Origin: Wolbachia sp.
Lineage (GTDB): Bacteria > Pseudomonadota > Alphaproteobacteria > Rickettsiales > Anaplasmataceae
DNA length: 42,098 nucleotides
Direction: 5' to 3'
NCBI GenBank assembly: GCA_022836975.1
Contig: JAIXMJ010000001.1
Location: 15,765-57,862, forward strand
Part shown: one piece after another, positions 7,978-17,282 of the stretch
How positions within the stretch are numbered: position 1 is the first letter of the stretch
How the letters are laid out: each line of letters begins with the position of its first letter
Made by a program: the position numbers and the translations under genes
Notes under the pieces: generated by a model
What the model saw: the letters and a program-made list of their open reading frames with translations, nothing else
Database searches by the model: none
What the model was told of the DNA's origin: nothing

Positions 7978-8455
7978 TCACTTAGCCAAGTGGGCATCTT
8001 GAGATGCGTGAGGGCTTAATTCTGTTTCACTGAGCCGATTGGACACCGCATTGACTAATGTACCAACAACTATTGCAGATAGTATCGTTATTCCAATTAT
8101 TGCTAGTGTGGATAGCATAGTAAAATGAATCAACACTATTGGCAGTTGCTACTGCTGCTACTGCAACTACAATAAATGTAGCTATTGCTGCTTTTGTATT
8201 ATGGTTGACAGGTAATTCCTTATCTTTTGTATTATGGTTGACAGGTAATTCCTTATCTTTTGTATTAACAGTAGATGAAACTTTATTCAATAGCTTAATA
8301 ACTTCTGCATTCCTATACTCATTATACCAAGCCGCGTAGTGTAATGCGATCATACCATTTTTATCTTTTCTCTTAATAATAGACGGATCTTTATCAATCA
8401 ACATCTGAACACCTTTTGCATTCCCACACTTAATCGCGTCGAATAATGTGATCAT
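7978..8455 (-). pseudogene. Small ankyrin-repeat protein gene with a likely frameshift near its 3' end
   Basis: The intact frame runs from ATG 8455 to a stop at 8027 (142 residues). It has two ankyrin-like repeats in the first 60 residues (TLFDAIKCGNAKGVQMLID; NGMIALHYAAWYNEYRNAEVI). A perfect 33-base tandem duplication (8196-8228, 8229-8261) then encodes NTKDKELPVNH twice, followed by a hydrophobic segment AAIATFIVVAVAAVAT. From there the annotated frame becomes polar and unlike a protein (SFYYAIHTSNNWNNDTICNS). The next frame instead opens with LPIVLIHFTMLSTLAIIGIT and continues ILSAIVVGTLVNAVSNRLSE to a stop at 7978, a natural second membrane segment and tail. A one-base indel near 8145 therefore probably split a membrane-anchored ankyrin protein. 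If the shift is not real, the CDS is 8027-8455. Confidence 0.6.
8196..8261. repeat. Perfect 33-bp tandem duplication inside the ankyrin gene
   Basis: Two identical 33-base units (8196-8228 and 8229-8261) begin GTATTATGGTTGACAGG; the first bases of a third follow. The unit is a multiple of three, so it keeps frame and doubles an 11-residue hydrophilic linker. Identity of the copies indicates a recent event. Confidence 0.9.
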
Positions 8456-8504
8456 ACCATTCTCTCCTATAATTACTCTTGCTTACATAAAAACTAATAT
8501 ACTT

Positions 8505-8533
8505 TTATTATAAGATACAATCATGTAAAGATC
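8505..8533 (-). promoter_or_regulatory. Putative promoter of the small ankyrin gene
   Basis: On the minus strand TTGATC is followed after 17 bases by a perfect TATAAT, about 50 bases before ATG 8455. This matches the sigma-70 consensus at 4/6 and 6/6. In a genome this AT-rich, chance matches are common. Confidence 0.4.
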
Positions 8534-8594
8534 AAACATAAAGGGATATCGCAGTTGCAGATGTATCAGCTAAGTTTCATGCTCTACAAAAACT

Positions 8595-9746
8595 CTATTG
8601 AGTTAAACCCATAGCATGCTTAATAAAACGTTTTTTTAGTACACTAGAATTGTCAACTAACGTCATCCCTAAATTTCTTGCCGCCTTAAGTAAGAAAATT
8701 TTATTGGAAAATATCCTGTTCATTCCATCAGTCATAGCAGCCATAGTAATATTATCAAAAAACCTGTCACATGAAATCTGTTTTAACAAATAATTACTAC
8801 CAATATCTACCCCTTTTGCATGTGCCATCGTTATATGATGGATAGTACTATCCACATCTCTTATACCTAAATTTAATCCTTGACCTGCCACTGGATGGAT
8901 TGAATGTGCTGCATCACCAATAAACAAAATTCTATTTTTATATAAATTTTTTGCAAAGACAAAGCTGAGAGGATATGATTTTACTTCGCCTTCCAAATTA
9001 ATTTTACCTAAGTACAAACCAAATTTTTTCTCAAGTTCTATAGTAAATCCTTCTCTAGGCAAATTCATAAGCATTTGCACAATTTCAGATTTTTCTGTCC
9101 ATACTATTCCAGAACGATATCCTCCTTTCATTGGCAATATTGCAAATGGACCATTAGAAAGGAACCTTTCAACTGCAAGGTTCTCATGATGTAATTCATG
9201 TGTAACATTGCATACTATACTATGTTGTGTATAATTAAATTTCACCATTGGTACAGAAAATAACTCTGGTAATCTAGAGTGTTTGCCTTCAGCACAAATC
9301 AATAGAGGTGATACTAATTCCTGACCATTATCAAGAATTATTTCAACATATCCTGTATTACACGAGATTGTTTTATATGAACATGGGAAATATAAATTTA
9401 ATTTATTGAGAAAATTGTCATTTATAGCATCACGGATAATTGAATTATCGATTACATAGCCCATTGGTTGATCGCTAACAGTTCTATAGTTATAGTGCAC
9501 ACTGCTCTTATCTAATACACATATATCAAGTATAGGTTCAGCATCCTTATCCATAAATTGCCAAATGCCAAACTTTTCTAGTATTTTCTTCGAACCTTGA
9601 GCAATAGCAAATGCTCTATTGTCATTAATTTCAGATGGTAAAATATTTTTCTCAATTACTGCAACAGATATAGAATGACTACTTAGTCCAATTGCAGTAA
9701 TAAGACCAATCAATCCTCCACCTGAAATAATCACATCATAATTCAT
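8595..9746 (-). CDS. FAD-dependent hydroxylase of the UbiH/UbiF/Coq6 family
   Basis: A flavoprotein monooxygenase of about 383 residues, probably a ring hydroxylase in ubiquinone synthesis. The ADP-binding GGGLIGLITA motif is at the N-terminus, a second conserved segment lies mid-protein, and the FAD-ribityl motif GDAAHSIHPVAGQGLNLGIRD near residue 285 is diagnostic of the family. Which ring position it hydroxylates cannot be told from sequence by eye, so I give no symbol. The ATG at 9746 overlaps the transketolase stop in an ATGA arrangement, which suggests translational coupling; an ATG at 9767 would add seven residues. It is downstream of tkt in the same minus-strand unit. Confidence 0.87.
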   Translation of the reverse strand: MNYDVIISGGGLIGLITAIGLSSHSISVAVIEKNILPSEINDNRAFAIAQGSKKILEKFGIWQFMDKDAEPILDICVLDKSSVHYNYRTVSDQPMGYVIDNSIIRDAINDNFLNKLNLYFPCSYKTISCNTGYVEIILDNGQELVSPLLICAEGKHSRLPELFSVPMVKFNYTQHSIVCNVTHELHHENLAVERFLSNGPFAILPMKGGYRSGIVWTEKSEIVQMLMNLPREGFTIELEKKFGLYLGKINLEGEVKSYPLSFVFAKNLYKNRILFIGDAAHSIHPVAGQGLNLGIRDVDSTIHHITMAHAKGVDIGSNYLLKQISCDRFFDNITMAAMTDGMNRIFSNKIFLLKAARNLGMTLVDNSSVLKKRFIKHAMGLTQ

Positions 9747-11677
9747 TTGATTTTGTCTAATATGCATTCCACTATATAGTCAACATTAATTTTAAAATGG
9801 TCATACAGCACTTTATACGGAGCCGATTCTCCAAAACCTTTCATACCAATAAATATTCCATTTAAACCTATATACTTATGCCACCCTACTTCACTTCCTG
9901 CTTCAATTGCAACTTTTATGCTATCATTAGCTAATAGGGTTGATCGATATTGATTATCTTGTTCATCAAAGATTTTCCAACAAGGCATAGAAACTATTCT
10001 TGTATTTATGCCCATTTCCTGCAATTTTTTATGTGCATCTACTGCTATACTTACTTCTGATCCCGTAGCAAATATTGTAGCATCCAGTTTTCCAGAGCTT
10101 TCACATAAGATATATGCACCAAATTTTGACAGATTTTCAGATCTTACATTAAATTTACGTATGTAATTTACATTTTGTCTTGAAAGTGCAAATAACGAGG
10201 GAGCATCCTTCTTCTCAAGCGCAATGATGATACATTCCAAAGTTTCGGTTGCATCAGCTGGTCTAAAAACATATAGGTTTGGAATGGCACGTAGAGATGC
10301 TAAATGCTCTACTGGTTGATGAGTTGGACCATCTTCACCGACACCAATAGAGTCATGTGTCATAATGTATATAACTTGCTGTTCCATTAACGCTGAAAGG
10401 CGTATGGCTGGACGGCAATAATCTGAAAATACTAAAAAAGTTCCTCCATAAGGAATGATACCACCATGTAACGCCATGCCATTCATATATGCTGCCATAG
10501 CATGCTCTCTAATACCATAATGGATATAAGAACCACTATAATTGCTGCTATTAATTACCTGCATGTGTTGATATTTTGTACAATTAGATCCTGTAAGATC
10601 TGCAGATCCGCCTATTAATTCAGGCATAAGCTTTGTTAAAGATTCCATTATTCTACCAAATGAAGAACGTGTAGCCTCATCAGGTGTAGATTCATAAATT
10701 TGCTTTTTTAAACTATCTATAACGCTATTGAAATTAGCAGGTAAGCATTTAGTAATTCTTCTTTGTAACTCAGTATCTTGTACCTTATCATAATTTTGTT
10801 TTGCCCTTTCTGTTATCTTTTTCCATTCATTTTTTATATGCTCAGGTATACAAAAAGGCTCATAATTCCAATTTAACTTCTTCCTCATCTTCTCTATATC
10901 TTCTGCTGAGAGAGCACCGCTATGCGCAGAAGATGTGCCAGCACGATTTGAAAATTTTCCTATGATAGTTTTACAGCAAATCAGAGAAGGACTGTCGGAT
11001 TTGTGTGCTTGTTCTATAGCGAGTGAAATATCATTAAAATGATGTCCGTCAATTTTATTAACGTTCCATCCATATGCTAAGAAACGTTCTTCTATGTCAT
11101 CAGAACATGCAAGGCTAGTTTTACCATCTATCGTAATACTGTTATCATCAAAAAAAACCACTAGTTTATTAAGTTTAAGATGTCCAGCTAATGATGCAGC
11201 TTCATGGCTTATTCCTTCCATCAAGCACCCATCCCCAACCATTACGTAGGTATAATGATTAACTTCAAAACGTTCTCTAAGTATCGCTTCGGCAAGTGCC
11301 ATGCCAACTGCACATGCAAAACCTTGCCCTAACGGGCCAGTTGTTGCTTCTACTCCATCTGTAATGCCATATTCTGGATGTCCAGGGGTTTTTGATCTTA
11401 ATTGTCTAAAATTCTTTAATGCATCGATATCTATATAACCTATAAGATATAGAATTGAATACAACAACATTGAACCATGACCGTTTGACAAGACAAAACG
11501 ATCTCTATTGATCCACTTTTTATCATCACAATTATAATTTATAAATTTAGCAAATAGTACAGTGGCAACATCAGCCATACCTAATGGCATACCAGGATGC
11601 CCTGAATTAGCCTTACATATCGCATCTATTGATAAGAACCGTATGGCATTTGCCATAGATTGATATAAATGATTCAT
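9743..11677 (-). CDS. tkt: Transketolase
   Basis: Thiamine-diphosphate enzyme of about 644 residues in the non-oxidative pentose phosphate pathway, transferring two-carbon units between sugar phosphates. Visible motifs: SGHPGMPLGMADVATVLF near the N-terminus, LSNGHGSMLLYS, GPLGQGFACAVGMALAE, the TPP-binding GDGCLMEGISHEAASLAGHL, then GTFLVFSDYCR and THDSIGVGEDGPTHQPVEHL of the pyrimidine domain, and the C-terminal domain. Length is normal. The frame extends to a TTG at 11701, but ATG 11677 (MNHLYQSMANAIRFLS) fits the family start better. In an obligate intracellular bacterium this route supplies ribose phosphate for nucleotides. Confidence 0.95.
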   Translation of the reverse strand: MNHLYQSMANAIRFLSIDAICKANSGHPGMPLGMADVATVLFAKFINYNCDDKKWINRDRFVLSNGHGSMLLYSILYLIGYIDIDALKNFRQLRSKTPGHPEYGITDGVEATTGPLGQGFACAVGMALAEAILRERFEVNHYTYVMVGDGCLMEGISHEAASLAGHLKLNKLVVFFDDNSITIDGKTSLACSDDIEERFLAYGWNVNKIDGHHFNDISLAIEQAHKSDSPSLICCKTIIGKFSNRAGTSSAHSGALSAEDIEKMRKKLNWNYEPFCIPEHIKNEWKKITERAKQNYDKVQDTELQRRITKCLPANFNSVIDSLKKQIYESTPDEATRSSFGRIMESLTKLMPELIGGSADLTGSNCTKYQHMQVINSSNYSGSYIHYGIREHAMAAYMNGMALHGGIIPYGGTFLVFSDYCRPAIRLSALMEQQVIYIMTHDSIGVGEDGPTHQPVEHLASLRAIPNLYVFRPADATETLECIIIALEKKDAPSLFALSRQNVNYIRKFNVRSENLSKFGAYILCESSGKLDATIFATGSEVSIAVDAHKKLQEMGINTRIVSMPCWKIFDEQDNQYRSTLLANDSIKVAIEAGSEVGWHKYIGLNGIFIGMKGFGESAPYKVLYDHFKINVDYIVECILDKIK

Positions 11678-11736
11678 TTTATTTATTATTAAAGTTTTCA
11701 ATGTTCATTATAAAGCATCGCTTAAGCAAAAACAAG

Positions 11737-11766
11737 TTGACACATAACACGAAAGTACCTAATAAT
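11737..11766 (+). promoter_or_regulatory. Putative sigma-70 promoter of rpsD
   Basis: TTGACA, a perfect -35 box, is at 11737-11742. After an 18-base spacer comes AATAAT at 11761-11766, matching the -10 consensus at five of six positions. The start codon of rpsD is 22 bases downstream, giving a short leader. It is one of the better promoter matches in the window. Confidence 0.6.
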
Positions 11767-11788
11767 CTACAATTAAGTAAGTGGATTT

Positions 11789-12403
11789 ATGACAAATATC
11801 ATCAACAGAAAGTATAGGGCTAGCCGTAGGCTTGGCATAAACTTATGGGGCAGAGCAAAAGACCCAGTAAACAAGAGGAAATATCCCCCTGGTCAGCACG
11901 GTACTCTAGGATTTAAAAAATTATCTGACTTTGGCAAGCAATTTGCTGCGCATAAAAAGTTTAAGTTTTATTATGCAATTTCGAGTAAACAATTAAGGTC
12001 GATCTTTATGGCTGCGTATGCTATGAAAGGTTATACTACTGACAATTTTATAGGGTTATTAGAATCTAGGCTCAGCTCTGTATTATATCACTCTTGCCTA
12101 GTACCAACAATTTACTCATCAAGACAGTTGATATCTCACAAGCACGTTATGGTAAATGATAAGGTTGTCAATATCTCTAGCTATAGGGTAAAGCCAGGAG
12201 ATGTAATAAAGATAAAAGAAAGAGCTGCAAAAATTCCAATAGTAGAAGTAGCAGCACAAACACAAGAACGTAGGTTGCCAGATTATTTGGAAGTGCAACG
12301 TGAAGAACGTTCAGTAAAGTATTTAAGGATGCCTAAATATTCTGAAGTGCCTTATCCAAATGATATGGGGGTACATTTAGTAATAGAGTTTTATTCTAGA
12401 TAG
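11789..12403 (+). CDS. rpsD: 30S ribosomal protein S4
   Basis: Ribosomal protein S4 of 204 residues, a primary 16S rRNA-binding protein of the small subunit body. The N-terminal RKYRASRRLGINLWGRAKDP and KRKYPPGQHG segments are typical of alphaproteobacterial S4. An S4 RNA-binding domain follows (LESRLSSVLYHS...RQLISHKHVMVNDKVVNISSYRVKPGD) and the protein ends with VIEFYSR, as S4 proteins do. It is a single gene, not in the alpha operon, which is usual in Rickettsiales. A tRNA-Leu gene begins 11 bases after the stop, so both may be on one transcript. Confidence 0.97.
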   Translation: MTNIINRKYRASRRLGINLWGRAKDPVNKRKYPPGQHGTLGFKKLSDFGKQFAAHKKFKFYYAISSKQLRSIFMAAYAMKGYTTDNFIGLLESRLSSVLYHSCLVPTIYSSRQLISHKHVMVNDKVVNISSYRVKPGDVIKIKERAAKIPIVEVAAQTQERRLPDYLEVQREERSVKYLRMPKYSEVPYPNDMGVHLVIEFYSR

Positions 12404-12414
12404 TGGTAGTAAAT

Positions 12415-12499
12415 GCCCGTGTGGCGGAATTGGCAGACGCAGCGGACTTAAAATCCGTGGGGTAAAACCTTGGGAGTTCAAGTCTCCCCGTGGGCACCA
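12415..12499 (+). tRNA. tRNA-Leu (anticodon UAA)
   Basis: An 85-base type II tRNA. The acceptor GCCCGTG pairs with CGTGGGC (two G-U pairs) and is followed by discriminator A and an encoded CCA. The anticodon stem GGA/TCC holds the loop CTTAAAA, giving anticodon TAA for UUA and UUG. A variable arm and a T-loop GTTCAAG are visible. Confidence 0.95.
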
Positions 12500-12518
12500 T
12501 TTTGTTGAATTTTATTTT

Positions 12519-12713
12519 ATGCAGTGGCTTGATATAGAAGATATAGCAGAATCTTTAGAGGAAAAATTTCCTGATGAGAACGTAATGTGTTTGAGGTTTA
12601 CAGACCTTAAAAGAAAAGTTATGGAACTAGAAAATTTTGATGATGATGAAAAGCGTTGTAATGAAAAAATACTCGAGGCTATCCAAGCAGCTTGGCTTGA
12701 ATTAAAGATATAG
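12519..12713 (+). CDS. iscX: Fe-S assembly protein IscX
   Basis: A 64-residue acidic protein of the IscX (YfhJ) family, which binds IscS and modulates Fe-S cluster assembly, possibly as an iron donor or regulator. It shows the family pattern: a Trp-Asp start (QWLDIEDIAESL), YPD-like FPDEN, RFTDLKRKVMELENFDDD, and the C-terminal NEKILEAIQAAWLEL, which matches E. coli IscX closely. Length is standard (about 65). It stands alone, 19 bases after a tRNA-Leu gene and not in an isc operon; a cysteine desulfurase is encoded 5 kb upstream on the other strand. Confidence 0.9.
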   Translation: MQWLDIEDIAESLEEKFPDENVMCLRFTDLKRKVMELENFDDDEKRCNEKILEAIQAAWLELKI

Positions 12714-12898
12714 CCTTTCGCTCTGAGATTCTTCGGAGATTTTAGCGTAAGATTAGGTTTACATAAACTAAATATAAGCAGAGCAATTATCCAGTAATTT
12801 TCTCCATAATTTATACTATAATAAATAGCTTCTATAAATAATATCAAATGACAATTTTAGACGCTTTTGTTACAATAAAGGCTTTCTATAATACAAAA

Positions 12899-13921
12899 AT
12901 GACAGTCTTAAGTGTAAGAGAAGCCCTATGCATAGCGATGCGGGAGGAAATGCTGCGTGATTCTGATGTGTTTATTATGGGTGAAGAAGTTGCAGAATAT
13001 GATGGTGCTTACAAAGTTACCAAAGGGTTGTTGAAAGAATTTGGCAAAAGAAGGGTCATCGATACCCCAATTACTGAACATGGATTTACTGGTCTCGCTA
13101 TTGGAGCTGCATTTGCTGGCTTGAAACCTATAGTGGAATTTATGACTTTCAATTTTTCCATGCAGGCTATTGATCAAATTATCAATTCAGCTGCAAAAAC
13201 TAACTATATGTCAGGAGGACAACTCGGTTGTCCAATAGTGTTTCGTGGGCCAAATGGTGCTGCAGCTAGAGTTGCTGCACAGCATTCACAATGTCTTGCA
13301 TCATGGTATGCTCATGTACCTGGATTAAAGGTCATAGCACCTTATTTTGCTTCCGATTGTAGAGGCTTATTGAAATCTGCTATACGCGACTTAAATCCAG
13401 TAATTTTTCTTGAAAATGAAATAGTGTACGGACATGAACATGAGGTACCTGATTATCAGTTAGCAGATAAGGATTATTCATTAGAAATAGGCAAAGCAGC
13501 TATTTTGAGAGAAGGTAAAGATGTCACTATCACCGCTTTTTCCATACAAATACTGCATGCGTTAAATGCTGCAGAATTACTTTCAAAAGAGGGTATTGAA
13601 GCTGAAGTGATAGATTTAAGAACTCTTAGGCCGTTAGATATTAACACTATTACGAGTTCTGTCAAAAAAACTAATAGATTAGTTAATGTTGAAGAAGGAT
13701 GGCCATTTGCCGGAATAGGTTCTGCAATTTCTGCAATAATTATGGAGCATAATTTTGATGATCTTGATGCTCCAGTTATGCGTGTTACAGGTAAAGATGT
13801 TCCACTACCATATGCTGCAAATCTAGAAAGGGAAGCGTTACCACAAGTAAGTGATATTATTAAGGCTGTACATCAGGTATGCTTTAGGCAAAACTATAGT
13901 ACAGGACAAATTTTTTTGTAA
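12899..13921 (+). CDS. pdhB: Pyruvate dehydrogenase E1 component, beta subunit
   Basis: The E1 beta subunit of about 340 residues, pairing with E1 alpha (not in this window) to decarboxylate pyruvate with thiamine diphosphate and feed acetyl-CoA to the TCA cycle. Diagnostic stretches are VREALCIAMREEMLRDSDVF, GEEVAEYDGAYKVTKGL, DTPITEHGFTGLAIGAA, FMTFNFSMQAIDQI, RGPNGAAARVAAQHSQ, and VNVEEGWPFAGIG, ending in VPLPYAANLE. The frame is open from ATG 12848, but the family start fits ATG 12899 (MTVLSVREAL). Separate pdhA and pdhB loci are normal in this order. Confidence 0.94.
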   Translation: MTVLSVREALCIAMREEMLRDSDVFIMGEEVAEYDGAYKVTKGLLKEFGKRRVIDTPITEHGFTGLAIGAAFAGLKPIVEFMTFNFSMQAIDQIINSAAKTNYMSGGQLGCPIVFRGPNGAAARVAAQHSQCLASWYAHVPGLKVIAPYFASDCRGLLKSAIRDLNPVIFLENEIVYGHEHEVPDYQLADKDYSLEIGKAAILREGKDVTITAFSIQILHALNAAELLSKEGIEAEVIDLRTLRPLDINTITSSVKKTNRLVNVEEGWPFAGIGSAISAIIMEHNFDDLDAPVMRVTGKDVPLPYAANLEREALPQVSDIIKAVHQVCFRQNYSTGQIFL

Positions 13922-13952
13922 AAAAGCACCACATTTTAAACAACCATTTTAG

Positions 13953-14489
13953 TCAGTCTTCATTATCCTTTTTTCTGCGAATTAATTCTAATTGGATTTG
14001 ATGATTGACATTATCAATATAATTAGCTAGCTGATTACATTCATCATCATTGTAATATTCACCAGGTTCTTTTTTTTCGCGAAATAATTCTTTTAACTCA
14101 GACAATTCATCATTATCACCTAATACAACATTTCTTTCTAAATCGCTAATATCTGATAATAATAAACTAATGGCAAGTAGATCTGTAGTATCAATTTTCG
14201 ACATGTTATTGATGTCATCAAAAATACTCAACATTTTACCTCGTTCTAATGCAACTTTTTCATCTTGTGCATAAATCTCAGATAATAATTCCTTGTCATC
14301 TATAAGCTTTTCACTAAAGGCTTCATTAAGCTTAGCAAAATCAGCGTCATCTCGTTTAATATTGTCCAATAACATATCCATTCTTGCTCTACGTGCATTT
14401 AACACATCATGATAACTACTCAACTGTATATTACCGTCATCATCACGTCTCAGGTCATAATATTCAAATCCCTTAAAATTCCTTTTCAT
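13953..14489 (-). CDS. Acidic protein of unknown function at the end of the virB operon
   Basis: The 178-residue product is not one I recognise. It is highly charged and rich in Asp and Glu, has no signal peptide or membrane segment, and is likely mostly helical with coiled-coil-like stretches (for example residues 30-75). It starts 35 bases after the stop of virB6-4 on the same strand, so it is probably cotranscribed with the secretion genes. That position makes a role linked to the type IV apparatus, such as an accessory factor, chaperone or substrate, conceivable but unproven. Confidence 0.75.
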   Translation of the reverse strand: MKRNFKGFEYYDLRRDDDGNIQLSSYHDVLNARRARMDMLLDNIKRDDADFAKLNEAFSEKLIDDKELLSEIYAQDEKVALERGKMLSIFDDINNMSKIDTTDLLAISLLLSDISDLERNVVLGDNDELSELKELFREKKEPGEYYNDDECNQLANYIDNVNHQIQLELIRRKKDNED

Positions 14490-14524
14490 AATACTTAAAT
14501 CTCACTAACATTCCTTTGTATTTT

Positions 14525-17224
14525 CTATTTTTCATCCTCTCTTTTTCTCTCTCTATCTATTCCTTTTCTACGTACTGCATCTGCTTTTACAGCACCAAGA
14601 GTTTCAGCACGAAGTTTCATCATAAAATCCGCCCTGTGCATAAGGGCCATATAAAACACGTTTTTAACATGTTTATCGTCAGGTCCATCTTTAGGAATCT
14701 TATACCTATAAGCACCTCTACTGTCTAAAACGTGCATATCATGTTGCAAGCCAAATTTTACAGCATCTTTAAAAGCATAACCCATATGAGTATCAATAAC
14801 ACGACCCATATCATCCATTTTTACATCATAACCCAAAGCATAACCCAAATGAGCTCCTACAGACATCCTATAATAATCTAAATATTTATCATATTTATTA
14901 TTTGAGGAAAGATATGCCTCATCAATGCCAAATATTTTAAAAAGCTTTTTCTCAAAAACTTTAACATTATGTTGTGGAGTAGTGATCATTTGTGTTGTTA
15001 AAGCTGCAGCCTTAACTACCTTGCGTGATCCCTCAATACCTGTTTCTAACACTCCACCAATCCTTGGCACTCTTCCTACAAGCTTTGCTGTTCCACCAGC
15101 AAATTTATCAGGAAACTCTTTCACAACCCCAATACCAGCACTAATACGCGTGCCAACGAAATGTTGTATCAATCCAACAGGTGTTCTTATTAGATTTATC
15201 AACTTAGAACCATTACCACCATATACAAAAGATGATATATCACTTACACTAAAGCCACCACCTGCAAGGTTTGAACTTAAGCTTTGTACTATACTACGCA
15301 TAGAATATATTAAAAACGACATTAGTACTAATACAAATACATATAACAGCTTAATTACACCACCCGCCTGTATCTCGGATATTCTATCACTCTCAATAAT
15401 TGGATTATAATACGGATAATCTACATATCGCTCTTCTTCTATACTATATTCAGGTGGGATGTGTATTGTCTTTTTACCACCAGTAAATTTGAATTTACCA
15501 CCTTCCATACTTAATTTTTTTGCCTCCTGATTAGATATTAGATCAGGTACAGACGACGACAAATAAGGTACAAAAACCTGTCCCATAGTCCAAGCAGAGG
15601 TATTTAAAAGACACATACTGCCTATCACAGGGACGCCTTGCGGGATACAGAGTAATAACCACTGGTTATAGCATACAGTAAAACCTAATTGTTTATAAAA
15701 AGTATCAATTATCATAGAATAAAATAATGCCAATAAAGCATACATCATTACGGCTTTTAAACAGAGAGAGATCAAAAAATTTAACCAACCCTGAAAAAGC
15801 TCCTTTAGTGGTGAAAATAAAATTGAGAGTAGGAACAACGGCATGATTGCTATAAGGAAAGCGATTCCTACAAAACCAGTAAGAAAAATAACAAACATAT
15901 ATATACATAATATCAAATATATAATTATTGCTAAAAAGATAAGTAATACAAAAAATATACTAGATGGTAATTGCGATAAAAACAGTGCTACTATTTTTCT
16001 CACAGTTGCATAAGATGTAAATGTCCAGAACATATCATCCATGAAATCAAACGTCTCAGCATTTCTAGAGTTACCCAAAACAGGTGAAATTATTTTTATA
16101 AACAACTCAAGTCCATGAATAAATAGAGCAAAAAAATGATCATAAAAAAATTTAAAACTATCAGGAGATAAGAGCGTTACCACTAATGCAATCTTCATTA
16201 TTCTGAAAATAAAATCGTGGTATATATCCCGAACCATACCAAAGATATAAAGCAGAACAGATATTACTATAAATAGACAAAGTGAGGAAATTGTAAGATT
16301 CTTAAATCTTTTACCTTTATGAATGATATTATCAAACATTTCCTGAGCAACACTTTTATAATTCGTATCATTAGTGTCATTATTAATTAATAATAGTCTT
16401 TTTAAAAAGCCATATATATCGTTAAAAGCATGTGAGCTATTAGCACTAGCTCCACTTAAAACTTCTAGAGAATAGCCTCCAATATTATCAAAGTAGTAAT
16501 TATCTAATATCTTTACATATATTTCCATCTTTTCAGATAAATCTAGCTTTTGCATCGTATCAGTACATCCATTATTTTCATCACTGCTAGATTTGCTAAG
16601 ATGAAAGATACCATCTTTCATATTCTTACCACCTATATGTATGGTAGGATATTTAGGAGTACGCATAGATTCAAGTGTGTCATTAGGATCAGAACCACCT
16701 GCTTTCTTAAATAAAAGGTATGCACCTTTACCATTAGTAAACCAGCATGGTATCTTACCACTCTCCTCATCTATATCATCACAGTCGTTTTCTTGCTTTA
16801 CCGTACACGTATGATCCCATTCAGGTAATGATTTTTTATGATCATCTTTTTTTATTCCCTTATATCTTATCTGTTCCAATTCTTCCAAACTTAAAATATC
16901 ATGCTTTGACTCTTTAGTATTATTTTTATTCCATGCTGTCCATGAACCCCGCACTCGTATTACTAAATCTTTTCCATTAGTTACTAATCCTGTATTTTGC
17001 CATTTCACAACTTGATCACTATGAAAATTACCACTCGACCCATCTTTTCCGCTATTGGACATGAATGCTTTCTGATCCTTATAAGAATAACCAGCTTTTA
17101 CTGTAATAGGTTTTGGGCCAAAATAATCAGGAGCTATACACCTTGGAAAAGGCATATCAGATGCATATACACAACTTCCTATAAGTATACAGAACAATAA
17201 CCAAACCCAATTTTTACTTAGCAT
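14525..17224 (-). CDS. virB6-4: Type IV secretion protein VirB6, fourth paralogue
   Basis: An 899-residue inner-membrane channel component of the P-type secretion system. It has an N-terminal signal sequence with a possible lipobox (ILIGSC), a Cys-containing ectodomain to about residue 300, then a TrbL/VirB6 membrane region with about eight segments (about 305-670), and a charged C-terminal domain to the end. The ectodomain carries WQNTGLVTNGKDLVIRVRG and GGYSLEVLSG, motifs shared with the two preceding paralogues. The membrane part includes a central loop with Cys residues (CYNQWLLLCIPQGVPVIGSMC). It lacks the very long C-terminal extension I recall for Ehrlichia and Anaplasma VirB6-4. It is separated by 58 bases from virB6-3. 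Confidence 0.85.
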   Translation of the reverse strand: MLSKNWVWLLFCILIGSCVYASDMPFPRCIAPDYFGPKPITVKAGYSYKDQKAFMSNSGKDGSSGNFHSDQVVKWQNTGLVTNGKDLVIRVRGSWTAWNKNNTKESKHDILSLEELEQIRYKGIKKDDHKKSLPEWDHTCTVKQENDCDDIDEESGKIPCWFTNGKGAYLLFKKAGGSDPNDTLESMRTPKYPTIHIGGKNMKDGIFHLSKSSSDENNGCTDTMQKLDLSEKMEIYVKILDNYYFDNIGGYSLEVLSGASANSSHAFNDIYGFLKRLLLINNDTNDTNYKSVAQEMFDNIIHKGKRFKNLTISSLCLFIVISVLLYIFGMVRDIYHDFIFRIMKIALVVTLLSPDSFKFFYDHFFALFIHGLELFIKIISPVLGNSRNAETFDFMDDMFWTFTSYATVRKIVALFLSQLPSSIFFVLLIFLAIIIYLILCIYMFVIFLTGFVGIAFLIAIMPLFLLSILFSPLKELFQGWLNFLISLCLKAVMMYALLALFYSMIIDTFYKQLGFTVCYNQWLLLCIPQGVPVIGSMCLLNTSAWTMGQVFVPYLSSSVPDLISNQEAKKLSMEGGKFKFTGGKKTIHIPPEYSIEEERYVDYPYYNPIIESDRISEIQAGGVIKLLYVFVLVLMSFLIYSMRSIVQSLSSNLAGGGFSVSDISSFVYGGNGSKLINLIRTPVGLIQHFVGTRISAGIGVVKEFPDKFAGGTAKLVGRVPRIGGVLETGIEGSRKVVKAAALTTQMITTPQHNVKVFEKKLFKIFGIDEAYLSSNNKYDKYLDYYRMSVGAHLGYALGYDVKMDDMGRVIDTHMGYAFKDAVKFGLQHDMHVLDSRGAYRYKIPKDGPDDKHVKNVFYMALMHRADFMMKLRAETLGAVKADAVRRKGIDRERKREDEK

Positions 17225-17282
17225 GCTAAATTTCTTTTATCATCAAATCCTACTTTACATACATTGTTAATTAGTTAATATC

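Noticed and set aside
8196..8261. Possible CRISPR-like repeat
   Set aside because: Two adjacent identical units with no spacer between them, inside a coding frame; this is a simple tandem duplication.
12512..12847. Minus-strand frame of 111 codons opposite iscX
   Set aside because: It covers iscX, whose product matches a known family, and its translation shows low-complexity Ser-rich sequence without any recognisable pattern.
14925..15410. Plus-strand frame of 161 codons inside virB6-4
   Set aside because: It lies wholly within a clear VirB6 coding region on the other strand and has no start signal or family pattern.
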